A stretch of DNA of 64,000 bases from Bacteroidales bacterium (GTDB lineage: Bacteria; Bacteroidota; Bacteroidia; Bacteroidales; F082), in NCBI GenBank assembly GCA_023229135.1, contig JALNZT010000005.1, positions 62,001 through 126,000 of the forward strand, in the 5' to 3' direction. Positions 32,392 to 40,985 of this stretch are shown in pieces. The notes beneath the pieces are model-generated. The model saw only the letters and a list, made by a program, of their open reading frames with translations. It did not search any database and was not told the origin of the DNA. Position 1 is the stretch's first letter. The number at the start of each line of letters is the position of its first letter. Both the position numbers and the translations under genes were made by a program.

Positions 32392-33093
32392 TTATCCGTG
32401 AAGCGAAAGCTGTTTCAGCTTTTCTATATCCAGTAAAGTTATGTTTTTGGTGTCGAGCTTAATGATGGCGGCGTGTTCAAACTCTTTCAGGATTCGGGTG
32501 GCACTTTCTTTAGTCATATTCGACATTTCACCAATTTCCTGACGGGTGATATTGAGGCTGAAATGTGGTGAAAAATAGACTTTTTCTGAGAGATAAAGCA
32601 GCACATCAGCCAGGCGCCCATGCATTTGTTTCTGGGTGAGGCTAATCAAGCGTTGGAAATTACTGACGCCATTTAGGCTACAATGTTTAAGCAGGGTTTC
32701 GGCAAAGTCAGGATTGAGGCGCATTACTCTGCGCACATTTTCAGTAGCAATAAAGCAGGCTGAAGTATCTAAAAGTGCCGAAACACTGTAATGGTAACGG
32801 TAATCTGTAAATAAGCCCGGCCCGCCAAAGAGTTTCCAGGGGGAGATGATTTCGAGCAAAAGATTTTTTTTATCGAAACCTTCCAGGTATAGCTTCGCCA
32901 TTCCACGGGTTATCATTATCATGTGCGAGGCCGAAGTACCCTGTTTTACAATATTTTCGCCTGTATTAAAAACAACTTCAAAGCGATTGGCATTCATAAT
33001 ATTTAACTCTTCACTACTCAATAAACTAAAAAGTGGTGAGCGTTTGTTGCAGTCTTCACAACTAATACAGGTGTCGGATTTTCTTTTAAGCAT
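32392..33093 (-). CDS. Crp/Fnr-family transcription regulator with N-terminal cysteines
   Basis: A 233-residue regulator. A cyclic-nucleotide-binding-like domain spans about residues 25-145 (GENIVKQGTSASHMIMITRG). The C-terminal helix-turn-helix is about 176-205 (ITRQEIGEMSNMTKESATRI). The N-terminus has three closely spaced cysteines, C9, C12 and C15 (CISCEDC), with a further Cys in TSACF. FNR uses an N-terminal Cys cluster plus one internal Cys to hold an oxygen-sensing 4Fe-4S centre. The pattern here is similar but tighter, so iron-sulfur or redox sensing is plausible, not shown. Its target genes are unknown. Confidence 0.88.
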   Translation of the reverse strand: MLKRKSDTCISCEDCNKRSPLFSLLSSEELNIMNANRFEVVFNTGENIVKQGTSASHMIMITRGMAKLYLEGFDKKNLLLEIISPWKLFGGPGLFTDYRYHYSVSALLDTSACFIATENVRRVMRLNPDFAETLLKHCSLNGVSNFQRLISLTQKQMHGRLADVLLYLSEKVYFSPHFSLNITRQEIGEMSNMTKESATRILKEFEHAAIIKLDTKNITLLDIEKLKQLSLHG

Positions 33094-33261
33094 ATAGCTA
33101 TCGTTGCGTTAGTAAACCTGTTCTATGAGAATAGATAAAATTACTATCTAAATTTGTTGACCAAAAATAGTATTTTGATTGATAAAAAGCAATTTATGTA
33201 AAAAAGATTAAAAAATAACGTAAGGTTTTTTACAAGCTTATCTTTTGAAGAGCACAATACA

Positions 33262-34395
33262 CTAATATTTCAAAACTTTATAAGACGTTGAATTATAATC
33301 AGTAATAATTTTTATCATAAATATTCCTTGGTGTTTTTCATCTAATTGAAGGCGGAAAGTCCCCGCAACATTATTTAGATTTTTTTTCTGAATTAATTTT
33401 CCCAGGGCATCATAAATAGCAATTGATCGTGAATTTTCAGGCAAATTTCCAATAAAAAGAAAATTACCACTTAAAGGATTTGGGTAAACCGATATGGTTT
33501 TGTTGTGATTTTCAGGCGTAATTACATAATCGTTCAACGAGAAGTTTTTTACGAAATTCCAGATTTCTTCAGAAGCATTTATATCCTGATTTACAATGCC
33601 AATGCCACTGGCTGAGGTCCCCGGCCAGGTGTGACCGCCATTGATCACTTTCAGCAGTTTGATGGGTTTTTCCGAGTCGCATTGATTCCATTCGTATTGC
33701 GTAACGGTTGAGCCTTCCTGCACCAAGTCGGGCAACTCTGTCACTGTTGGCGTGCTGTTGCAGCCATTGAAAGCAATCCAAAATTCCAATAAAGTATCTA
33801 CACCTTCAATACTGCCACCAATACCATCAAAAGGCACTATAAAATCGCCTGTGCCATGAATATGCAGGATGGGTTTTGCCTTTGTTGCTTCCCAGTTGGC
33901 AAAAGCTTGACTGGCAATAGTGCCGGCCACTGGCGCAATAGCAGCAATTTTTTCGGGTAGCTCGTAGGCGAGCCGATAACTCATAAAACCGCCATTGGAA
34001 AAACCGGTGGCATAAACGCGATTTTTGTCAATTGGGAAATTACTACTCAGCTTGTCAATAAGGGCGTTGATAAATCCCACATCATCGGCAGTGGAACTAC
34101 CACCAAAATCAACATTCCAGCTATTGCCGATTCCTTGCGGGTAGACTACCATAAAATTCTGTTCATCAGCTAATTGATTAAGCTCACTGAAATTCATAAT
34201 TGAGTTGGCGGTTTGTGTATAACCATGCATCGCGATAAGCAGTGGCAGCGGCTCCGATATTTGATCGGGCAAGTAAAAAATGTAGCTCCGGGTTTGTCCA
34301 TCATGGATCAGAGTGCCGTTTTGCTGTGCATAAAGCGGTATAAAAAAAAGTACTGAAGCCGTGAAAATTAAAAGGAGTTTTTTAGCGTAGATCAT
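33262..34395 (-). CDS. Secreted LpqC/feruloyl-esterase-like hydrolase with T9SS sorting domain
   Basis: A 377-residue exported alpha/beta hydrolase of the polyhydroxybutyrate depolymerase/LpqC type. A signal peptide ends near LYAQ (residue 24). The nucleophile is S133 in GFSNGG, with likely D184 (GTGDFIVP) and H255 (GGHTWPG) completing the triad. MHGYTQTA precedes the oxyanion hole. C212 and C239 could form a disulfide. Residues ~300-377 (ISVYPNPLSGNFLF and on) are a type A C-terminal sorting domain, so the enzyme should leave the cell through type IX secretion. The substrate is an ester in plant or microbial polymers, not determined. Confidence 0.88.
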   Translation of the reverse strand: MIYAKKLLLIFTASVLFFIPLYAQQNGTLIHDGQTRSYIFYLPDQISEPLPLLIAMHGYTQTANSIMNFSELNQLADEQNFMVVYPQGIGNSWNVDFGGSSTADDVGFINALIDKLSSNFPIDKNRVYATGFSNGGFMSYRLAYELPEKIAAIAPVAGTIASQAFANWEATKAKPILHIHGTGDFIVPFDGIGGSIEGVDTLLEFWIAFNGCNSTPTVTELPDLVQEGSTVTQYEWNQCDSEKPIKLLKVINGGHTWPGTSASGIGIVNQDINASEEIWNFVKNFSLNDYVITPENHNKTISVYPNPLSGNFLFIGNLPENSRSIAIYDALGKLIQKKNLNNVAGTFRLQLDEKHQGIFMIKIITDYNSTSYKVLKY

Positions 34396-34476
34396 GTTTA
34401 TGGCGCGTTAAAATTGAATTATAAAGCATTTTTTCCTTAAATTTTAGCATCTTCGCAGGCTAAAGTTAGCTTTTAG

Positions 34477-35178
34477 ATGACCCTAAGTAAACAAAGAATA
34501 AGCCAAGTGGTTTTAATCCTTGGATTTATTATTACATCATTCAGTCTTCATGCCCAGCATTTGCGGCTTGATTTCCGGCCAGCCATTAGTATCCCTTTGG
34601 GTGATTTTGCGGCAAAAACCCTTGATGGCGGGAGCTTTGCGCTCACCGGTTTTTCTGGTGGAATTGGCCTACAACTGTCCATAAAATCTGCTTTTTCGGT
34701 CAGGATTCAGGCTGCTGTACTGCGCCACACGATTGATGTGAGTGCTTTGGGTTACGAAAAAGTAAAGCAAGATGCGTTTCTCGAAGATGTATATATAAGG
34801 AGTGATGCTTTTAGCAACAATATGCTGCTTGCCGGACCGGTTTATGCGTTAAAATTCTCTGAAAAGTTAAGCCTGGAAGGGAGTTTAATGGCAGGTTTGA
34901 CACAGTCAAAAACGCCTTATCAACTGTATAAACCTAAGTATTTTTTTACAGGGCCGGCTTTTTATGAGATTACATCGGCCACTGATTATAGCTTTGTTTG
35001 GGGTGCTTCGGCTGTGCTGATGGTTAATATTGGCCGCTGTTATCAATTGGGTCTTTCTACAGAATGGCTGCATGCAAATCCTGTGTTTGGATTTGAAACG
35101 GCAAACGGCTTTCGTGAAGAAATGCGCCGCATTAGTATGCTGAACTTAGGTCTGGTTTTTAGTGTGAACTTGTTTTAA
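34477..35178 (+). CDS. Outer-membrane beta-barrel protein
   Basis: A 233-residue protein with a signal peptide (ending near LHAQ, residue 27) and alternating hydrophobic strands with aromatic girdle residues, ending in a C-terminal phenylalanine-containing strand (LGLVFSVNLF). This fits an eight- to ten-stranded porin-like barrel of the PorT/OmpW-type seen in Bacteroidota. No specific channel or receptor family is clear. It is divergent from the esterase gene and 138 bp upstream of porZ. Confidence 0.7.
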   Translation: MTLSKQRISQVVLILGFIITSFSLHAQHLRLDFRPAISIPLGDFAAKTLDGGSFALTGFSGGIGLQLSIKSAFSVRIQAAVLRHTIDVSALGYEKVKQDAFLEDVYIRSDAFSNNMLLAGPVYALKFSEKLSLEGSLMAGLTQSKTPYQLYKPKYFFTGPAFYEITSATDYSFVWGASAVLMVNIGRCYQLGLSTEWLHANPVFGFETANGFREEMRRISMLNLGLVFSVNLF

Positions 35179-35234
35179 AATCAGCAGTGCGACGGTTTCA
35201 TTTTGTTATTAAACCAATTTTGACCAATCATCTG

Positions 35235-35242
35235 TATCTTTG
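35235..35242 (+). promoter_or_regulatory. Candidate -7 element of porZ
   Basis: TATCTTTG matches TAnnTTTG, 74 bp before the ATG at 35317. Confidence 0.4.
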
Positions 35243-35316
35243 AACACAATAATTTAGCCCTTCTTTAGTTTAGTTTATGGCGTTCGATCTGCCTTCTTAC
35301 TTTCAATAATAAATCT

Positions 35317-37647
35317 ATGCAAGCTAACAGGTTAGTCATTTTATCCGTAGTAATTTTTTTGATGTCGTATAGTGTTTCAGCGCAAAACATGGGTATTGGT
35401 GAGTGGAGAACCCATCTTCCTTATCAAAAAGTGATTGATGTGGATATCTGGAATTCAAAAACATATGCTGCTACTCCTTATGATTTGTTTATTTACGACC
35501 AAGATGATAACAGCATCAGCCTGCTCAATAAAGTGAATGGCCTGAGTGATATTGGTATTTCTGCCATACAATACAATGCTGAATACGAAGTGCTTTTGGT
35601 GGCTTATTCCAACACCAATGTGGATTTGATTCATGCCGATGGAATTAGTAATATCAGAGATATTAAGGATAAAGAACTTATTGGAAATAAGACGATTAAC
35701 GATATTTTATTTAGAGGTAAATACGCCTATCTCTCCTGTGGATTTGGTATTGTTGTGCTGGATGTTGAACGCGAGGAAGTTTATGATACTTATCTTATTG
35801 GAAATGAAGGAGATTATATCAACGTTCTCGACATTGCATTTTTTGATAATAAACTGTTTGCAGCTACAGAAGCTGGTGTTTATTATGCACCGATTGATAG
35901 CCCTAACCTGGCTGATTATAATGCCTGGACTAAAGATAATAGGCTTATCCATAATAATTTACGCTACAATCACATTGAGGCTTTTGGAGATAAATTATTT
36001 TTAAATTATACCAAAGGAGTATATAATGGCGACACCCTTTTTATGTTCGACGGAAGCTCCTGGGATTATTTTGAGAAGCAGAACAATTCTATCCGAACGA
36101 TGCTCAGAGCTTACGAAAACGAATTGCTGGTATGTAACAATTACAACCTGTTTATTTATGATAAATCGCTTGAGCTACAAAAATCCATTTATAATCCGGG
36201 CGAGGCAGGTATTGAGCCCCAGGCAGTTGCAAGAAGCAAAAACGGTACTTATTGGATTGGTGACCGATTTCGCGGTTTAGTAAAATCAACTAATGGTTTT
36301 GATGGTGAAAATATTAAACCTAATGGCCCAGGAACTACCAATGTTTATGAGCTGAAAGCCCGCGGAAACCAGGTGTGGGTAGCTTCTGGCGGACGCGCTA
36401 ACAACTGGGCAAAGCTGTATATGGTAGATGGTGTTTTTGCCTATGATGGAAGTCAATGGACCACACACAATCGCGCTAACACCACTGCTTTTGATACGAT
36501 TTCCGACTTTGTGAGTGTTGCCATCGACCCGACGCAGCCCAACAAAGCGTATATTGGCAGTTGGCAGGATGGTATCATTGCCTTCACAGACAACAGCGTT
36601 TCTGAGATATATTCAGTAAATAACAGCAGTTTGCAGCCCTGGGTTGCTGCTCCTGACCTGGTGAATATCAGTGGGCTTGATTTTGACAGCTACAATAATT
36701 TGTGGGCTGCAAATACCGGAGCACCGCATCTATTGAGCATGAGAACACCTACCGGCGAATGGAAATCCTTTAACCTGGGCGGCTCAGCCAGCGGAATTGA
36801 TATAGCCAATATGATAGTGGACAGAAACAATTATAAGTGGATAATCAGACGCCAGGAAGGCATGATGATGGTTTTTAATGACAACAACACTTTTGATAAC
36901 CCGGCTGATGACAGGCTCCGTGTTTTGGCCTCTTCCATCGGAAATGGTGCTATACCTGGAAACCAGGTGTTGTCGATGGCTGTTGATCTGGAAGGGGCTG
37001 TTTGGGTTGGAACAGATGCCGGTCCGGCTATTTTTTACAATACCGAACGTATTTTTGCACAAGGTCAAAACTTTGATGCTCAACGTATTTTGGTTCCCAG
37101 GAATGATGGAACCGGGCAGGCAGACTATTTGCTGGGCAGCGAGAAAATACTGGCTATTGCCGTGGACGGCGCAAATAATTTGTGGTTTGGTACCGAAAAT
37201 GGCGTTTTTCTGATGTCGAATGACGGCCTGAAACAGTTGCAATATTTCAACACCGACAACAGTCCGTTACTTTCTAACACCGTAAACAGTATTGGAATAA
37301 CCGACGATGGCGAGGTGTTTTTTGGCACCAATAACGGCATCATTTCTTACAAAGGAAAAGCTACGCCTGGTGGCCCCGTCAATTCAGATGTGTTTGCTTA
37401 TCCAAATCCGGTGAGGCCGAATCATAGTGGCCCTGTAGCTATTAAGGGATTGGTGCGCAATGCTTTGGTGAAGATTACAACCGTAAACGGCAGTTTGGTT
37501 TATCAAACCAGGGCGGAAGGCGGACAAGCAATCTGGGATGGGAAAACCCTTAATGGCGCCATTGTAGAGCCTGGAATTTACCTTGTTTTTGTAAGTGATG
37601 ATTTGGGCGTGGAGACGCTGGTAACAAAAATTATGATGATGCGTTAA
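35317..37647 (+). CDS. porZ: Type IX secretion system protein PorZ
   Basis: A 776-residue exported protein. The signal peptide ends in VSAQ (residue 23). GIGEWRTHLPYQKV opens the mature protein, then two sets of beta-propeller blades (WxGTDxGPAIFYN and LWFGTENGVFLMS are blade motifs), and the final ~85 residues (VFAYPNPVRPNHSGPVAI and on) form a sorting-domain-like beta-sandwich. This architecture and length match PorZ, which helps deliver A-LPS to the sortase PorU during cargo attachment. The next gene, recO, starts 1 bp later, an order I recall from other Bacteroidota. A generic ligand-binding propeller protein is the alternative. Confidence 0.8.
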   Translation: MQANRLVILSVVIFLMSYSVSAQNMGIGEWRTHLPYQKVIDVDIWNSKTYAATPYDLFIYDQDDNSISLLNKVNGLSDIGISAIQYNAEYEVLLVAYSNTNVDLIHADGISNIRDIKDKELIGNKTINDILFRGKYAYLSCGFGIVVLDVEREEVYDTYLIGNEGDYINVLDIAFFDNKLFAATEAGVYYAPIDSPNLADYNAWTKDNRLIHNNLRYNHIEAFGDKLFLNYTKGVYNGDTLFMFDGSSWDYFEKQNNSIRTMLRAYENELLVCNNYNLFIYDKSLELQKSIYNPGEAGIEPQAVARSKNGTYWIGDRFRGLVKSTNGFDGENIKPNGPGTTNVYELKARGNQVWVASGGRANNWAKLYMVDGVFAYDGSQWTTHNRANTTAFDTISDFVSVAIDPTQPNKAYIGSWQDGIIAFTDNSVSEIYSVNNSSLQPWVAAPDLVNISGLDFDSYNNLWAANTGAPHLLSMRTPTGEWKSFNLGGSASGIDIANMIVDRNNYKWIIRRQEGMMMVFNDNNTFDNPADDRLRVLASSIGNGAIPGNQVLSMAVDLEGAVWVGTDAGPAIFYNTERIFAQGQNFDAQRILVPRNDGTGQADYLLGSEKILAIAVDGANNLWFGTENGVFLMSNDGLKQLQYFNTDNSPLLSNTVNSIGITDDGEVFFGTNNGIISYKGKATPGGPVNSDVFAYPNPVRPNHSGPVAIKGLVRNALVKITTVNGSLVYQTRAEGGQAIWDGKTLNGAIVEPGIYLVFVSDDLGVETLVTKIMMMR

Positions 37648-37648
37648 T

Positions 37649-38377
37649 ATGGTTTCTGATAAAACCAGTGGCATCGTTTTGCAGCATATCAGGTATAGCG
37701 ATACCAGCTTGATTGTTAAAATATTTACAGAAAAATTCGGGCTGCAATCCTACCTGATTAAAGGTGCTTACCAGAAGCGTTCAAAGTTTAGGCCGGCACT
37801 CTTTATGCCCATGACGATTGTTGAGTTTGTGCAGGCTTCCAAATCAGGTAGGGAGTTGCATTTTATGAAGGAAGTGAGCGTGGTTTCGCAGTTTCACCAA
37901 TTGCACCAGTCAGTTAAGAAGAATGCTATTGTGATGTTTATGAGCGAGCTGCTCAGCCGAACCATTCAGGAAGAAGAAACCAATTTACCATTGTTTGATT
38001 TTCTGCGAACCTCACTGCTTTGGCTCGATTTGAGGCAGGATAATGTAGGCACTTTCCCACTGTATTTAATGGTGGAATTAAGTCGTTATCTGGGTTTTTA
38101 TCCCAAGAAAAACACTTACCAGCAAGGGTATTGTTTTGATGCTATGGCTGGTCTTTTCAGGCAAGGTGCTCCCGAACATCCCTATTATTTGAGTCCGCCA
38201 TTGAGCAATCACTTACACCAACTTTTGGAAATGGGTTTAGAATCCAATGAAAACTTTTTGTTGAGCAACGCTGAGCGCAGGACCTTAATGCAGGAACTCA
38301 TAGATTATTATAAACTACATATCCCCGGCTTTCACGGATTAAAATCCCACGAAATTCTGAAAGCTGTGCTTGAATAG
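37649..38377 (+). CDS. recO: DNA repair protein RecO
   Basis: A 242-residue RecO. The N-terminal OB-fold starts SGIVLQHIRYSDTSLIVKIF and continues GLQSYLIKGAYQKRSKFRPA. RecO binds single-stranded DNA with RecR and loads RecA at gaps. The later helical part has GYCFDAMAG, where other RecO proteins carry zinc-site cysteines; only one is present here. The gene directly follows porZ, so the two are co-transcribed. It converges with the coiled-coil gene after 15 bp. Confidence 0.9.
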   Translation: MVSDKTSGIVLQHIRYSDTSLIVKIFTEKFGLQSYLIKGAYQKRSKFRPALFMPMTIVEFVQASKSGRELHFMKEVSVVSQFHQLHQSVKKNAIVMFMSELLSRTIQEEETNLPLFDFLRTSLLWLDLRQDNVGTFPLYLMVELSRYLGFYPKKNTYQQGYCFDAMAGLFRQGAPEHPYYLSPPLSNHLHQLLEMGLESNENFLLSNAERRTLMQELIDYYKLHIPGFHGLKSHEILKAVLE

Positions 38378-38392
38378 CCTTGTCGAGCAACT

Positions 38393-39316
38393 TTAACGCA
38401 GGTTGAAACTGGTCTGTCCGATCAAAGTTTCACCTTCGTAGATGTCAATAGAATATAGACCTTCCGTCAGTTCCTGGGTGTCGCGTTTATCCCAATACAC
38501 GCAAATCTCTTCATTTTTGTTCTGGTATTCAACACTTTCCATGATAGAGTATTGCAGGCGCTCGCCCTGATGCATAAAGGAGTATTCATCGCCCCTGCCT
38601 TTAGCAAGAATCTGGTTGTCGGGTGCAGCGATACGGATATAGATATTTTTGTTACCAGCCTGAACAACTTTGTTTTCGGCAATGGTGAAACAAATCTTTA
38701 CGCGTTCAACTCTTTTTACCTTGTCGGTCTCTACCTCACGGCTACTTCCGCGTTGGCGCATGGCTTTGGCTGAAACATTGAATGTACGTAGCTCAGCGGC
38801 CATTTCAACCACATCAGTAAGTTCTTCTTTTACTTTGCTGAGCTGGACATTGCGTTTGCGTTCCAGGTTAAACTCTTCGCGGATACGTTCATTTTCTTCG
38901 GTGAGTTCACGATTTACGGTATATAATGAATCCATCTGACGCACATAACCCTGTGAAATAACCTGCAAACGTTCCAGCTTTTTCTTGATTTTATAATATT
39001 CCCATTTGGTATTGAGCAACTGTTTGATTTCAATGGCATTGGCCTGAATCAGGCTGTCTTTGGCTGTTAACGAATCAGCCAAATCACCATAAGCTCTTTT
39101 GGTTTCATTGTGGGATAAAATCAAGCTGTCAAGTTCGTGCTGAAGTCCAATTTTTTGCTGTTCTTTTTCTTCTTGAAGTACCCTGAGATTCGACTTGGTA
39201 GAAATAAGCCAGATTGAAAGTCCGATGATTATCAATGCAAAAATCGCCAATAAAATATAGAGCCAGCGTGTGGCATTTGGCGAAGGTATAGGCTGGTTTT
39301 GTGCAGGCGTTTCCAT
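38393..39316 (-). CDS. Membrane-anchored coiled-coil protein
   Basis: A 307-residue protein with one N-terminal membrane helix (about residues 18-41, WLYILLAIFALIIIGLSIWL) and a long coiled coil (about 45-175). The last ~110 residues form a beta-rich domain (KICFTIAENKVVQAGNKNIY and QELTEGLYSIDIYEGETLIG), likely in the periplasm. No enzymatic motif is visible. It may link the inner membrane to the wall or to the exopolysaccharide machinery encoded just upstream, which is inference. Confidence 0.75.
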   Translation of the reverse strand: METPAQNQPIPSPNATRWLYILLAIFALIIIGLSIWLISTKSNLRVLQEEKEQQKIGLQHELDSLILSHNETKRAYGDLADSLTAKDSLIQANAIEIKQLLNTKWEYYKIKKKLERLQVISQGYVRQMDSLYTVNRELTEENERIREEFNLERKRNVQLSKVKEELTDVVEMAAELRTFNVSAKAMRQRGSSREVETDKVKRVERVKICFTIAENKVVQAGNKNIYIRIAAPDNQILAKGRGDEYSFMHQGERLQYSIMESVEYQNKNEEICVYWDKRDTQELTEGLYSIDIYEGETLIGQTSFNLR

Positions 39317-39344
39317 AAATAATTATTTGAATCCTTTCTTAATG

Positions 39345-39352
39345 CAAAAGTA
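39345..39352 (-). promoter_or_regulatory. Candidate -7 element of the coiled-coil protein gene
   Basis: The minus strand reads TACTTTTG (TAnnTTTG), 29 bp before the ATG. It lies in an 18-bp sequence identical to one before the Wza-like gene at 44381-44398. Confidence 0.55.
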
Positions 39353-39404
39353 GTGCAAATCAGCTGTAAATGCAAGTAATTAAAATCGGAGGCAAAGTAT
39401 AAAG

Positions 39405-40391
39405 TTATTTACGCAGATTTTTCCAATACCATTTACAGGCTTCGGTAAGTCCTTGCTTTAAGTTGTATTGTGGGTCGTAACCGAGCAGCTTTCGCGCCTT
39501 GTCAATGGATGCCAGCGAATGTGGGATATCGCCCTGACGATAGGGGCCATGTTCGATTGGAACGGCAGCAATGCCAGAATCATAACCAGCTAAAATTTCG
39601 CGAAGCCATTGCGACAACTCGTTTAAAGTGGTGCGATCACCAAAAGCTACGTTATAAACTTGATTTAGGGCAGTTTTATCAGTCGTTAACGCAGCCTTGA
39701 TATTGGCTTGAACCACATTGTCGATATAGGTAAAATCGCGGCTGTATTCGCCTTTCCCGTTGATGATAATTGGCTCATGTTTCATCAGTTGCATCACCCA
39801 TTTTGGGATAACGGCGGCGTAAGCTCCCTGCGGATCCTGGCGACGGCCAAACACATTGAAGTAGCGCAAACCAACCGACTCAAAATTGTAAGTGCGCGCA
39901 AAAACGTCGGCATACAATTCATTTACATATTTAGTTATGGCATACGGCGAAAGCGGTTTGCCAATCTTTTCTTCTACTTTTGGCAAGCTTTCCGAATCAC
40001 CGTAGGTGCTTGAGCTGGCAGCATAAACAAAACGTTTTACACCTGAATCACGGGCTGCAATCATCATATTCAGGAAGCCGGAAATATTGACTTCATTGCT
40101 TGTTGCCGGGTCTTTTATTGAACGCGGAACGGAACCCAATGCCGCCTGATGAAACACAATTTGCCGGTTTTGGCAAGCTTTGCGGCAGGCTTCTAAATCA
40201 CGGATATCGGCTTCCAGTAGTTCAAAATGAGGATTACTCAGAAATGGCTCAATATTATAGCGATGACCGGTAGCGAAATTATCCAGGCACAGCACTTTGG
40301 CACCTTGCTGCAATAAAGACTCGATAAGGTTGGAGCCAATAAAACCAGCACCTCCTGTTACCAATACCGGGATATTTTTTAAAGATGACAT
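39405..40391 (-). CDS. NAD-dependent sugar-nucleotide epimerase/dehydratase
   Basis: A 328-residue extended short-chain dehydrogenase. GGAGFIGSN (13-21) binds NAD; the catalytic YxxxK is in SPYAITK. GLRYFNVFGRRQDPQGAYA and FTYIDNVVQA match the UDP-N-acetylglucosamine/UDP-glucose 4-epimerase group, closest to WbpP/TviC-type enzymes used for surface polysaccharides. It lies 35 bp after the UpxY-like gene on the same strand, at the end of the wza-wzc-upxY unit, so it probably makes a precursor for the exported polymer. Confidence 0.88.
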   Translation of the reverse strand: MSSLKNIPVLVTGGAGFIGSNLIESLLQQGAKVLCLDNFATGHRYNIEPFLSNPHFELLEADIRDLEACRKACQNRQIVFHQAALGSVPRSIKDPATSNEVNISGFLNMMIAARDSGVKRFVYAASSSTYGDSESLPKVEEKIGKPLSPYAITKYVNELYADVFARTYNFESVGLRYFNVFGRRQDPQGAYAAVIPKWVMQLMKHEPIIINGKGEYSRDFTYIDNVVQANIKAALTTDKTALNQVYNVAFGDRTTLNELSQWLREILAGYDSGIAAVPIEHGPYRQGDIPHSLASIDKARKLLGYDPQYNLKQGLTEACKWYWKNLRK

Positions 40392-40426
40392 AAGCCTTTT
40401 TCTTTTTTTAAAATTGTTTTTTGCTG

Positions 40427-40978
40427 TTAGTCGGCTGTGTTTTGTGCAACAGGCTCTACTTTTGAGCGTGGAATATTTAATGAAAGCACTTGCCCTACTG
40501 CTTCAATCTGTACCAGCAGCCTGTAGCGGTTTTTGTAATGTATCATTCTGCCAATTAAGCCAGCCATTGGTCCTTGCTTGATACGTACCAACTGGCCTTC
40601 TTCCAGTTTTTCCGAATCAATATCTTCCTGCTCGTCCTGCTCATTCAGGAAATAATGTATGGCTTCAATTTGCTGATCAGGAATAATGGCCGGCTTGCCT
40701 TCAAAACTGATGTATTTTACAACGCCCGGCACGCTTTTTACGGTAAAAAACTGTGCTTCGTGAATGTGTACAAAGACGTAAGACCTAAAAAGTGGTTCTT
40801 CTACCTTTTTCTTTCTGTCGCTCCATTGCTTCAGGCGCGTAATCAGCGGCAAATATGCCTCTATACCCAGGTATTCAAGCTCTACTAAAACCTTTTTTTC
40901 GCCTTTGGAACGCACGTAGATAGCATACCAGAATTTTTCGACGTTTTTTTTAGATTTAAGTATTTTTAAATCAGACAT
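40427..40978 (-). CDS. UpxY/NusG-like transcription antiterminator
   Basis: A 183-residue NusG-family protein. The N-terminal NGN domain starts FWYAIYVRSKGEKKVLVELE (about 16-35) and continues PLFRSYVFVHI. The C-terminal KOW-like domain has EEGQLVRIKQGPMAGLIGR. In Bacteroides, UpxY proteins bind RNA polymerase and allow it to read through the leader of capsule operons. Here the gene is not the first of its operon but follows wza and wzc (7 bp after wzc). The upstream wza leader is about 130 nt, a possible target. Confidence 0.88.
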   Translation of the reverse strand: MSDLKILKSKKNVEKFWYAIYVRSKGEKKVLVELEYLGIEAYLPLITRLKQWSDRKKKVEEPLFRSYVFVHIHEAQFFTVKSVPGVVKYISFEGKPAIIPDQQIEAIHYFLNEQDEQEDIDSEKLEEGQLVRIKQGPMAGLIGRMIHYKNRYRLLVQIEAVGQVLSLNIPRSKVEPVAQNTAD

Positions 40979-40985
40979 TTTAACT

